Of a stretch of 64,000 bases of DNA, positions 35,529 through 43,955 are shown one piece after another. The notes under the pieces were generated by a model. It searched no databases. It had not been told where the DNA came from and saw nothing but the letters and a program-made list of their open reading frames with translations. Position 1 is the first letter of the stretch, and every line of letters starts with the position of its first letter. Both the position numbers and the translations under genes were made by a program. This DNA comes from Methylomonas koyamae (GTDB lineage Bacteria; Pseudomonadota; Gammaproteobacteria; Methylococcales; Methylomonadaceae), in the NCBI RefSeq assembly GCF_019669905.1, contig NZ_AP019777.1, positions 186,001 through 250,000 on the forward strand, written 5' to 3'.

Positions 35529-38500
35529 TCACTCGCCGGCTTTGGCCTCGGCTTGCTTGCGCTCCAGGTAGCCGCGCCAGTAACCGGCCGCGAACAAGGC
35601 CAGCACGCTGAGCAACAGCCACCAGTTCTGTTCCGGGCTCAGCGCCTGTTGCTGCTCGCCTTTGTCGTTGGCGACTTTCTTCTCTTCCATCTCGTAGCCT
35701 TCAAGCGGCTGGTTGGCGTTCGGCGCGGCTTGGGCTTGAGCTTGAGCCGGCTGTTGAGCGGGTGGCGGTTGCTGACTCTGACTTGCCTGCGGTGGTTGAG
35801 CGGCGGCGGCTGCCGGTGGCTGGGCTTGTGCGCCCGGCGCGGCGGCTTTGGCAGCCTTGGCCGCATCCTGTTGCTCTGCCAGTTTGGTGATCTCCGGACT
35901 GCTACAGGTATCCTTGTTGCAAGCCACGCCGGCCTTGGCGATCACTTCCTGATTGACCTGTTCCAATTTGGCTTTCACCGCCGGATCGGCCTGCCAGTAA
36001 CCCTTGTTGATCGCCACCAGCATTCTGTCCACCATGGCTTGATAGGCCAGCAGGTTGTCGGCCTGCTCGAACTTTTTCTGGATGTCTAGCTGGTATTTGT
36101 CCTCGACGTAGGTTTCGTACATGGCTTGCCATTTCTCGGCGCCGACCGCTTCCGGCACCGTCACCTGCCAACCCCACAGGTTTTCCGCAACCATGTTGAT
36201 GAAGCGGGCGCCGGCGTAACCTTCCTTCAACATCGACTCTATCCACTTCGGGTTCAGGTAGCGGCTTTGCATTTCCCGGCCCTGGTAGCGCTCCAGACTC
36301 ATGGTTTTAGCGGCGGTAGGATCGGCCAGATCGGCGACTAGCACTTCCGGCGTCTTGCCGTTGACCTGTCTTGCCGCCATCGCGGTGCCGCCCAGATATT
36401 GGAAGAAGTCGTCGCCGTCCAGCGTGGCGTAGACGTTGCTGGAGCGGCTGTGGATCACCGCGTCGGTGCCTTTCAACGACAATTTGAACAAGTCCACCGC
36501 CAACGTCGCGTCCTTACTGGCAGCTTCGCCCCAATGGCCGCGGCCGTAGACGTGGTGCATGCGATTGAAGAACACGTCGGCCAGTTGTTTTTCGTCGGTC
36601 CAAGTGTTGGACAGCGGAATCGCCCGATCCAGATTGGTGCCGTAAGCACCCGATGGCACGCTGAACAAGCGCGCCGAAGCCATATCCAGCGCTTCTTCGG
36701 GCTTCAAGCCGCGTTTGACCAATTCGGCCTGGGTTTCCTGGATATGCCGGCGCAACGGATTATCCGGCTCGTCCTGTTCCTGAGCCTTGGTTTCGGCCTG
36801 ATCCAGCAGCTTGATGACAGACGCAAACAAATCCCGGTACAAGCCGGACGGAATGATGGTGACATCGACCCGGGGCCGGCCCAGTTTGTCTCGGGCGATC
36901 ACGTCCACGCCCTGAGTGCGGCCGCGTTCGTCCCAATGCGGTTTGACGCCGAGCAGATGCATGATTTCAGCTTCCATCACGCCTTCATGGCGCGAGCTCT
37001 CCACGCCCCACAGATTGAACACCAAGCGTTCCGGGTAGTGGCCGTGCTGCTTTTTGAAATCGGCGACCACTTGCTCGGCCAAGCGCGCGCCTTCGTTGTA
37101 AACCGCCTCGCTGGGAATCCGCGACGGATCGAAGCCGTACAAGTCCTTGCCGGTTGGCAAGGCGTCCGGGTTGCGCAATGGATCGCCGCCGCTGCCAGCC
37201 GGGATGTAGCGGCCGGCCAGCGCATCGATCAGTGCGTTCATTTCGGCGTTGGCGCTATCGCCGATCAGCTTGGACGTGGCCTGGACGTTTTGTTTCAGCG
37301 CCTCGCCTTTTAGCTTGGGAGCGCGGGCAACGATGGCTTCGGCGAAACGCTGTCTAACCGCTTCATCCGGCGCCTTGCCGAAGGTATGCAAACCCATCGG
37401 CACCTTTTTCTCCCGGATTTCCTTTAGGTAATGCTCCAGTTCTTCCAACTGATCGCCGGTTTCGGCGCGTTCCATTTTCAGGTCTTTCAACAACCCGGCT
37501 TTGGCAGCGATCTGGTTGATCTCGTCCAGCCTGATCTTGGCCAGTTGTTCGCTTTTCTGCGCGGCGACGTTGTAGTCGTCCAATAAACCGGCTAGTTTGG
37601 CCAGTTCCGGATTCAAGTCGGCCTTGTCCAGCGGTGGCGTCATATGCGAAATAATGGTCGCCATCGCCCGGCGCTTGGCCTGCAAGGCTTCGCCGACGTC
37701 GTCCATGATATAGGGGTAAATTTGCGGCACGTCGGCCATCAAAATCTCGCCGGGATCGGCGGCGGTAAAACCGACTTCCTTACCGGACAGCCATTCGTGG
37801 GTGGCGTGGGTGCCGAGATGAATCATCGCGTCGGCGCGGTAGCCCTTTTGCAACCACAGATAAAACGCGACGTATTGATGATGTGGCGGCATGCTCACGT
37901 CGTGGTACAGCTTTTTGACGTCTTGCTCCCAGCCGCGCGACGGTTGCGGTGCCAGCAACAGATTGCCGTATTGCAGGGCCGGCAGGATCAAAAAGCGCTG
38001 GCCTTTGTTGTCGGTCCAGGCGCCGATTTTGCTGTCTTCCGGCTTGCCCCAAGCTTTCAACATCGCGGTTTTAAACGTTTCCGGCAGTGCGTCGAACCAT
38101 TTTTGGTAATCGGTAATCGGCAGCAACACTGCGCGGCCGCTGGCGGCGGCCTCGGCAACCGCGCCCGGCTCCCAGTTACCCAGATTGATGCCGTGGTTCT
38201 TCACGGCGGCTTTCAACGCTGCGCCGTCGGTCGGCGCGTCACCCAATTGGTACCCCTCCTGGCGCATGCGCTGCATGATGTTCAGCAGCGATTCAGGCAG
38301 AACGTTCAAATACGAGGCGCCGATATTTTCCTTGCCTGGCGGGTAGTTGTAATACAGCAGCGCGACCTTTTTGTCGGCGTTGGCGGTATGGCGCAACTTG
38401 GCCCATTTGTCCAGACGGTCGGCGTAGCGGGCGATGCGTTCCGGGATAGGCACTTCGCGGACGAAATCCTGGCCGGTGGCTTTATCGTGCATGCTTTCCT

Positions 38501-39494
38501 TGCTGGCGACTACGGTCGGCGCGATTTCGCCGGCGAATTCCGGCAATGCCACTTGCCAGGCCCGTTCCATCACATCCAGACCGGTGGCGGATTCGCTCCA
38601 TTGCGCCTGGCTTTGGCTGTTCAAGGCGATACCGTTCAGCACCGGCACGCCCAAGCGCGTCAGTGTGGGAACGGTCTTGTCAGGACTCGCGCCGATTTTC
38701 AAGGCCAGTGCTGCAATGGCCTCGACGCGGGACTTGCCGTTACCGTCGACCAGCATTTTTTCCAGCGTCTTGTCGTAGGGATAGCCGAATACCGGCAGCA
38801 CGTTGTAGCCCTTGGCTTCCAATTGTTCGGCCAGCGTTTTTACGGTATCGGTCTGGCCGGACAAAGCCGATGAGCGGTAAAACAAAATCGCGATCCAGGG
38901 CTGGCCGGCTTTATAACCGGCGTAGGCTTTTTGGTAGCTGTCGAAGTCGGCGAACAATTGCTTGCTGCGCACGTCGAAGGCGCCGATCTCCGGCTGGGCT
39001 TGCGGCGGTGCGATGTTGGCCTGGACGTTTTTGAATTTGACCAAGGCCAATCGGATCATGTTGGCGGCATTGTCGGCGCCGCCTGCCGACATATAGGCTT
39101 GCAGGTCTTTATCCAGTTGCAGGCCGTAGTCGGCGAAATCGGCGTCGTAACTCAAACCCACCGCATACAGCTTGCCGCCGCGCGCGGCGATCTGTTTAAA
39201 CACCTCGCCGCCTTCGCGCAGAATGCTGCGGCCGGTGATTTGCGCCAATACCAGATTGGACTGTTGCAGCTCGGTCTGGTCGGCTTGCGCCAGCTTGGAG
39301 CTGGAATACACCCGTAACTTGACGCCTTGCAATAATGGGTCGTTTTGCAGTTTGACGGTGGCCGCGACGGCGGTTTGCGAATCCAGGTCGCCGAGGATCA
39401 GGCTTAGATTGAGCGGCGTTTCGGCTGCGGCCGAGCCGGCCGCTACCCATAGCAGCAGGGTCAGCAGCCAAGCCCAGTATTTATTCAGGTACAT
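35529..39494 (-). CDS. CobN/ChlH-family chelatase-like protein, predicted exported and membrane-anchored
   Basis: 1321 residues, a length near the CobN/BchH large-subunit range. Family blocks include MPPHHQYVAFYLWLQKGYRA, MIHLGTHATHEWLSGKEVGF, VPQIYPYIMDDVGEALQAKR and FNLWGVESSRHEGVMEAEI. Unlike cytoplasmic cobaltochelatase, it starts with a classic signal peptide (LLTLLLWVAAGSAAA, cleavage about residue 24). It ends with a Pro/Ala/Gln-rich linker (about 1205-1270), a helix (about 1291-1306) and an Arg/Lys tail, giving a type I membrane protein with the chelatase domain in the periplasm. It overlaps the DUF2149 gene by 14 bases. No CobS/CobT-type ATPase is nearby. A role in removing metal from, or handling, an imported tetrapyrrole (HmuS-like) fits better than cobalamin synthesis. 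This is inference. Confidence 0.88.
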   Translation of the reverse strand: MYLNKYWAWLLTLLLWVAAGSAAAETPLNLSLILGDLDSQTAVAATVKLQNDPLLQGVKLRVYSSSKLAQADQTELQQSNLVLAQITGRSILREGGEVFKQIAARGGKLYAVGLSYDADFADYGLQLDKDLQAYMSAGGADNAANMIRLALVKFKNVQANIAPPQAQPEIGAFDVRSKQLFADFDSYQKAYAGYKAGQPWIAILFYRSSALSGQTDTVKTLAEQLEAKGYNVLPVFGYPYDKTLEKMLVDGNGKSRVEAIAALALKIGASPDKTVPTLTRLGVPVLNGIALNSQSQAQWSESATGLDVMERAWQVALPEFAGEIAPTVVASKESMHDKATGQDFVREVPIPERIARYADRLDKWAKLRHTANADKKVALLYYNYPPGKENIGASYLNVLPESLLNIMQRMRQEGYQLGDAPTDGAALKAAVKNHGINLGNWEPGAVAEAAASGRAVLLPITDYQKWFDALPETFKTAMLKAWGKPEDSKIGAWTDNKGQRFLILPALQYGNLLLAPQPSRGWEQDVKKLYHDVSMPPHHQYVAFYLWLQKGYRADAMIHLGTHATHEWLSGKEVGFTAADPGEILMADVPQIYPYIMDDVGEALQAKRRAMATIISHMTPPLDKADLNPELAKLAGLLDDYNVAAQKSEQLAKIRLDEINQIAAKAGLLKDLKMERAETGDQLEELEHYLKEIREKKVPMGLHTFGKAPDEAVRQRFAEAIVARAPKLKGEALKQNVQATSKLIGDSANAEMNALIDALAGRYIPAGSGGDPLRNPDALPTGKDLYGFDPSRIPSEAVYNEGARLAEQVVADFKKQHGHYPERLVFNLWGVESSRHEGVMEAEIMHLLGVKPHWDERGRTQGVDVIARDKLGRPRVDVTIIPSGLYRDLFASVIKLLDQAETKAQEQDEPDNPLRRHIQETQAELVKRGLKPEEALDMASARLFSVPSGAYGTNLDRAIPLSNTWTDEKQLADVFFNRMHHVYGRGHWGEAASKDATLAVDLFKLSLKGTDAVIHSRSSNVYATLDGDDFFQYLGGTAMAARQVNGKTPEVLVADLADPTAAKTMSLERYQGREMQSRYLNPKWIESMLKEGYAGARFINMVAENLWGWQVTVPEAVGAEKWQAMYETYVEDKYQLDIQKKFEQADNLLAYQAMVDRMLVAINKGYWQADPAVKAKLEQVNQEVIAKAGVACNKDTCSSPEITKLAEQQDAAKAAKAAAPGAQAQPPAAAAAQPPQASQSQQPPPAQQPAQAQAQAAPNANQPLEGYEMEEKKVANDKGEQQQALSPEQNWWLLLSVLALFAAGYWRGYLERKQAEAKAGE

Positions 39495-39816
39495 AAACCA
39501 CCTTGCCGTCGTTCAACCGGTACGCGGTGCCCAAACGCTCGCCGGAACCGCTGAGCTTGCGGTCGGTGACTTTGGATACCTTGATTTGCGAGCCTTTCTT
39601 GCTGACGATTTCCATCGTGCCGTCTGCGTTCTGCTTGGTCATCGTCACCGTCGATTCCGGGTTCATCAAATCCATCATGTTGTAGGCCATGAACAAGGCC
39701 ACCATCATGCTGACGATGAACACCACGCTGGCGTCGAACAGGTTGGCGACGCCGGCGATCGGATCTTCCAACGGCTCGCTGTTTCGGTGCAGATTAGAGC
39801 GTCTCAGATAGCGCAT
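39481..39816 (-). CDS. DUF2149-family small membrane protein
   Basis: 111 residues from ATG at 39816, selected by a GAGGAGG site 6 bases upstream. One membrane helix (FDASVVFIVSMMVALFMAYN, about residues 25-47) follows a short cytoplasmic N-terminus with DPIAGVANL. The periplasmic tail of about 65 residues ends GTAYRLNDGKVVYVPE. The topology, and the Asp in NLFDASVVFIV at the start of the helix, recall ExbD/TolR/MotB-type stator partners, so with the upstream ExbB-like protein it may form a proton-driven motor. It overlaps the ExbB-like gene by 23 bases and the CobN-like gene by 14. Confidence 0.8.
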   Translation of the reverse strand: MRYLRRSNLHRNSEPLEDPIAGVANLFDASVVFIVSMMVALFMAYNMMDLMNPESTVTMTKQNADGTMEIVSKKGSQIKVSKVTDRKLSGSGERLGTAYRLNDGKVVYVPE

Positions 39817-40399
39817 GGCCGTCCTCCTCGATTGCCAAATCCTGCACATCCAATACCCGGCTCGCGGCCAGTTCGGCTTGATGGCGCATCGCCGCAAAAT
39901 CGGCACGCAACCATTGCTCGCGCACCAACGCCACCATGTAGGCGATCACGCTGCAGCCCAGGCCGGTCACGGTGGCGGTAAAGGCGGTGACCATGCTGCT
40001 AGCCATGCTGGGAATATTGCCTTGCGCCAAAGCCGCCAGCGAAATGCCCATCGGAATCAAGGTGCCCATCAGACCCAGTGCCGGACCGAGTTTGATGACA
40101 AAACGGATTTGGTCGAGCTTGACCAATTGCCGGTGCTCGTGTGTTTGCAGCAACAGCTCCAGCTCCACGTCCAGCGGCGCTTCGGAACGGTTCTTTTTAC
40201 CCAGCGTCACCGCCAGATCCAGACTGAACAGGCGCACGGTACGCGAACCGGCCTGGCGTCTATCCAGCCATTCCTGCAGCAATCGGCCGCTGGCGTAGAC
40301 CGAATAGGCCGCCAACGCTGTGACGATCAGCAATACCGGCAGGTATAACGATGACGAAATTTGGTACAGAATGGTTTCTAATAAGTGGGTAAGTTCCAC
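39794..40399 (-). CDS. MotA/TolQ/ExbB proton-channel family protein
   Basis: 201 residues from GTG at 40399, which has AGGAGG six bases upstream. Three membrane helices: about 15-36, then KLGPALGLMGTLIPMGISLA and SSMVTAFTATVTGLGCSVIA, the paired helices of TolQ/ExbB with their conserved Gly/Pro and Thr residues. Overlap with the DUF2149 and CobN-like genes shows a single operon. It is not a standard exbB, because no exbD follows and the partner is DUF2149. A dedicated energy unit for the neighbouring TonB receptor or for the anchored CobN-like protein is likely. Confidence 0.85.
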   Translation of the reverse strand: MELTHLLETILYQISSSLYLPVLLIVTALAAYSVYASGRLLQEWLDRRQAGSRTVRLFSLDLAVTLGKKNRSEAPLDVELELLLQTHEHRQLVKLDQIRFVIKLGPALGLMGTLIPMGISLAALAQGNIPSMASSMVTAFTATVTGLGCSVIAYMVALVREQWLRADFAAMRHQAELAASRVLDVQDLAIEEDGHALSETL

Positions 40400-40616
40400 G
40401 GCCTTCCTCCTCAAGCATTTTTGTAGTTGTTGTAATAAAACTTTTTAAATTCAATTCGTTATCAACCGGTCGGCGTTTGCCTGTGCCAAATCGCAGGCAA
40501 TAGCCATCCCAGGCTGGTAACAGCCTTTTTTTCGGATCGGAAATCGGTCCCGGCCGCAAGGCGCCGGGTAAGTAAAACTTTCGGCGGACTAAAACGCTGC
40601 CGCCGGTCGGCGCCGG

Positions 40617-41714
40617 TTACAACATGGTTCGCTCCACCAGCCAGAAGGCGCCCATCAAACTGACCGCGACCGAGCCGCCCTTCAAAAACCGGGCGGCGGT
40701 TGCGACCTGGCTGTTCAACCACCAGATCAGCGGCAGGACCAAGGCCGCGACGGCAATCTGTCCACTTTCTATCCCTAAGTTGAACGCCAGCAGCGGCACT
40801 AAAATCCCGCTGTCGGCCGCCGAGATGTTCATTTCCTGCAACACGCCGGCGAAGCCGAAGCCGTGGATCAAACCGAAGCCGAAGGTCAGCCAATGCCGGC
40901 CCTTGGGATGGTCGCCACGGATAATGTTTTCGAGGCCAACGTAGATGATCGTTGCGGCGATGAACGGTTCGACGAAACTGCCGGGCAATTCGACCAGCCG
41001 CAAACCGGCGCAGGCCAAAGTGATGGAGTGGGCGATGGTGAAGAAGGTGATGATCTTCAACGCCGGCCACAAACTATGCGTTACCGCCAGCAATGCGAAC
41101 AGGAACAGCAGGTGGTCGTAGCCGGTCAGGATATGCTCGATGCCCAACTTGAAAAAGTCGCCGAACGCCGCGAACGCAGCTTGGGGGGCTGCCGAGTCCG
41201 CGGCGGCGGCGAGCGTCAGGTCGAGTTGGTCGTCGTTGCGGCCCAACATTTTTTCGGCCAGGGTTTTGCCGGCGGCGTCGCGCACCGTCAGATATTGCTG
41301 GTGGCCGTCCGGCAGCAATCCCAGAAAGCCGGATTGCAGCCGTAACTGCCGCTGCGCCGCGGCCGGATAAACCATCTGCACTTGAGCGTTGTTGCGGCCG
41401 TCGAAACTGGCCTGGCCGGGCTGGCTCTGCAGCTCGGTGCCGTCTGCGCTGATACGCAACTGTTCGGCCAGCAGTTTGGCGATGGCGGGTTTGGCCGCTT
41501 CGCGCTCGGCGTCGCTAACTTCGGCGTCCAGATCGCTGTCCATCGGTACGAAGGCTTCGATATCCTGCAACGCAAACGTGGCAGTTGCCTCGATATGGTC
41601 CGGTTTTAGCGCCAGATCCAGCGAACTGAGTCCGGGCGGGTGGGCGTGGGCGCGCCCGGCGGCCAACGCCAGCAGTAACAGTGGCAGCCGGGAAGCCGTA
41701 ATTCGAATTGCCAT
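40617..41714 (-). CDS. HupE/UreJ_2-type membrane protein with exported EF-hand-bearing N-terminal domain
   Basis: 365 residues. The signal peptide ends near residue 24 (RAHA), making His the likely mature N-terminus (HPPGLSS). A periplasmic domain (25-175) contains DSDLDAEVSDAE at residues 59-70, matching the EF-hand loop (acidic at 1, 3, 5 and 12, hydrophobic at 8). Six or seven helices follow, with the family His motifs GIEHILTGYDHLLFLF, FTIAHSITLACAG and GLIHGFGFAGVL. HupE/UreJ relatives move nickel or other divalent ions into the cell. The copy at 57097-58215 is a close paralogue. The adjacent TonB receptor gene ends 11 bases upstream of this start. Confidence 0.85.
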   Translation of the reverse strand: MAIRITASRLPLLLLALAAGRAHAHPPGLSSLDLALKPDHIEATATFALQDIEAFVPMDSDLDAEVSDAEREAAKPAIAKLLAEQLRISADGTELQSQPGQASFDGRNNAQVQMVYPAAAQRQLRLQSGFLGLLPDGHQQYLTVRDAAGKTLAEKMLGRNDDQLDLTLAAAADSAAPQAAFAAFGDFFKLGIEHILTGYDHLLFLFALLAVTHSLWPALKIITFFTIAHSITLACAGLRLVELPGSFVEPFIAATIIYVGLENIIRGDHPKGRHWLTFGFGLIHGFGFAGVLQEMNISAADSGILVPLLAFNLGIESGQIAVAALVLPLIWWLNSQVATAARFLKGGSVAVSLMGAFWLVERTML

Positions 41715-41724
41715 GTCGCCGACC

Positions 41725-43947
41725 TCAGAAATTGATCGTTATCGTGCCGCGGAACATGCGCGGCTCGACCGGATGCTTCAACAGGCCGAACTGGTTGGCA
41801 GAACCGTTCGGATATGCCGACTCGTAGGCATAGGCGATGTCGTTGCTTTGCGAACCGAGGATGTTGAATACGTCGATCTCGAATTTATAACGTTTCTGTT
41901 TGTAGCCCGCGCTGAGGTTGACGATGTTGGTGTCGCCGGACCAATAATCGACGTTGGTGTTCGGATCGCGGTCCAGATAGACCCGGCCGAAGTGACGCAA
42001 GCGAATCGAGCCGAACAAGCCGTTCGGAGCTTCGATAGTGGCGCCGGTGGACACCACGCGGCCTACCGAGTTCGGGATGTACAGATTGCTGTCGGCGTAT
42101 TTGGCGGTGGTCAGCGCAAAGTCGGCATCCAGCGTCAGCCAGTCGAACGGTTTGTAGTAGTTGGTCAGTTCGACGCCGTAACGGTGCGATTTGCCTGTGA
42201 CGTCGGTAGTGCCTTCGTCGCCGACGAACACCAGCTCCTGGCTGGATTCCAGCCACCACAGCGCGAAGGTGCTGTTCAGGCCCGGCACGTAATTGCTGCG
42301 GATGCCGGCCTCGCCGCCGCGCGACCAGGCGGCAGGGCGTATCCGAGCGGCGGCCGCATCCACCGGACTGCCATCGTTCGGATTGGCTTGCAACGTGGTG
42401 CCGCGCGCATCGTTGGAGTGGTAACCGTAACCGGCGTTAAAGAAAAACTCGGTATCCGCCCACGGCCCCAAAACCAAGCTGATTTTCGGGCTGACCATAA
42501 CCTTGCCGCGGCTGCCGGAGTTGGCGGCGTTGATTGCCGGGTCTTGGTTACGGTTGTCCAGCACCTCGACGTCGTTGTTGATGAAATCGCCGCGCAAACC
42601 GGCGATGGTGCGCACCTTGTCGTGCCAATGGGTGGTGTTTTTGAAATAAGTGCCGACCGTGGTCACGCCGACGTTGCTGCGGCTGACGGTGTTCATAATC
42701 CGCCTCGCCTCGGTTTCGTAAAGCCCCAGGCCCATGATCTGGTCGTTGCGGAATTGCAGGCCGACGCTGTTATCCATCTCGAAACCGAACAATTTGTTGT
42801 AACGGGTATGCTCGAAATGGCCGCCGGTCTGTACCCGTTGTTCGGTTTGCAGAATCTGGTCGCCGCCGGCACCGCGGGTAAAGCCGCTGAAATTGGAATA
42901 CAGGTCCAGGTCGGTATACAGCGCATAGATATTGGCGTCGTTTTTCCAATTGTCGCCTTGGTTCCAGAAGCTGCCGGACAGGCTGTAGCGATTGGTTTTA
43001 CCGCCGTCGGTCGGGTCCATGGAGCCGTAAAGTCCGAGGCTGCCGTTGTCGATTGCCGCCTGCGGAATCTGGTTGGTGGCGGTCCAGCTGTTGGTGTAGG
43101 CCTTACCGTTGATCGATAAGCCCCAATCGTCGCCGCCCAGCGTGTAACGCAACTGGCCGTTGAATTTCTTCGAGTCTTCCGGCACTTGCCAGACGCCGTC
43201 GTACAGGTTGAATTCGCCGGCATAGAGTAAATCGCCGTCGCCGACTTTCATCGAATTGGCGACCAGAGTACGGTAGTAATCGAACGAGCCGGCGGTGAAT
43301 TTCAAAATGCCCTGATCCAGTTTGTCCATCGTGAACATCTTGGCGTAACCGGCGGCCGAGAAGTCGCCGACCTCGGCGTAATACGGACCCTTGCCGTATT
43401 CGACCTTTTTCACCAACTCGGGAATGATGCTGTTGATGTCCATGTAACCCTGGCCGTGGGCGTGGGTGGTCATGTTCATCGGAATGCCGTCGACGAAGGT
43501 GGTGAAGTCGGTACCGTGGTCCAGGTTGAAGCCGCGCAGGAAGTATTGGTTGGCCTTGCCGGAGCCGCTGTGCTGGGTCGCGATCGCGCCGGGCACGACT
43601 TCGACCAGTTCGCCGTTGCGCGAGAACGGCCGGTTTTCGAATTGCTTCTGGCTGACCTCGCCTTGCGAGGCCGAGCCGGCGATGCCGATCAGATTTTTGC
43701 CGCGGCCGTCTTCCTCGACTTGCACGGCTTCCAGTTCTTCGGACTTTTCCGATTTTTTGCCTTTGTTGGCGGCTTTAGTTGCCGGCTTGACATCTTCGGC
43801 TGCGGCCACGATTGCGGTATCGGTCGTTTCCGGCGCCGGCTCGGCCATTGCGTCGGCCCAAGCCAAACCGAGGGCAACTTCCAGGCCGACGGCCAACAGG
43901 GTTTTCGGGAACAGCGCGGCGCGCCGGGCAGAGCGTGGTCGGTACAT
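41725..43947 (-). CDS. TonB-dependent receptor, probable metal or metal-chelate uptake
   Basis: 740 residues from ATG at 43947, with GAGGA about 6 bases upstream; another ATG at 43959 has no ribosome site. A signal peptide (LLAVGLEVALGLAWADAMA) is followed by a Lys/Glu-rich segment before the TonB-box region ELEAVQVEEDGRGKN. The plug has NGELVEVVPGAIATQHSGSG, QYFLRGFNLDHGTDF and FVDGIPMNMTTHAHGQGYMD. The HAH in that loop is a possible metal contact. The C-terminal strand ends TITINF. It sits between two HupE-type genes: one 11 bases downstream, and one whose stop lies 8 bases upstream. Co-expression with permeases supports metal uptake, and nearby NikR suggests nickel. Confidence 0.88.
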   Translation of the reverse strand: MYRPRSARRAALFPKTLLAVGLEVALGLAWADAMAEPAPETTDTAIVAAAEDVKPATKAANKGKKSEKSEELEAVQVEEDGRGKNLIGIAGSASQGEVSQKQFENRPFSRNGELVEVVPGAIATQHSGSGKANQYFLRGFNLDHGTDFTTFVDGIPMNMTTHAHGQGYMDINSIIPELVKKVEYGKGPYYAEVGDFSAAGYAKMFTMDKLDQGILKFTAGSFDYYRTLVANSMKVGDGDLLYAGEFNLYDGVWQVPEDSKKFNGQLRYTLGGDDWGLSINGKAYTNSWTATNQIPQAAIDNGSLGLYGSMDPTDGGKTNRYSLSGSFWNQGDNWKNDANIYALYTDLDLYSNFSGFTRGAGGDQILQTEQRVQTGGHFEHTRYNKLFGFEMDNSVGLQFRNDQIMGLGLYETEARRIMNTVSRSNVGVTTVGTYFKNTTHWHDKVRTIAGLRGDFINNDVEVLDNRNQDPAINAANSGSRGKVMVSPKISLVLGPWADTEFFFNAGYGYHSNDARGTTLQANPNDGSPVDAAAARIRPAAWSRGGEAGIRSNYVPGLNSTFALWWLESSQELVFVGDEGTTDVTGKSHRYGVELTNYYKPFDWLTLDADFALTTAKYADSNLYIPNSVGRVVSTGATIEAPNGLFGSIRLRHFGRVYLDRDPNTNVDYWSGDTNIVNLSAGYKQKRYKFEIDVFNILGSQSNDIAYAYESAYPNGSANQFGLLKHPVEPRMFRGTITINF

Positions 43948-43955
43948 AGTCGTCC

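Noticed and set aside
37644..38873. 409-codon plus-strand frame opposite the CobN-like gene
   Set aside because: Antisense shadow; composition (Gly/His/Arg/Gln-rich) and lack of motifs do not match a protein, and the CobN frame is certain.
41389..43119. 576-codon plus-strand frame opposite the TonB receptor
   Set aside because: Antisense shadow of a gene with clear plug and barrel segments.
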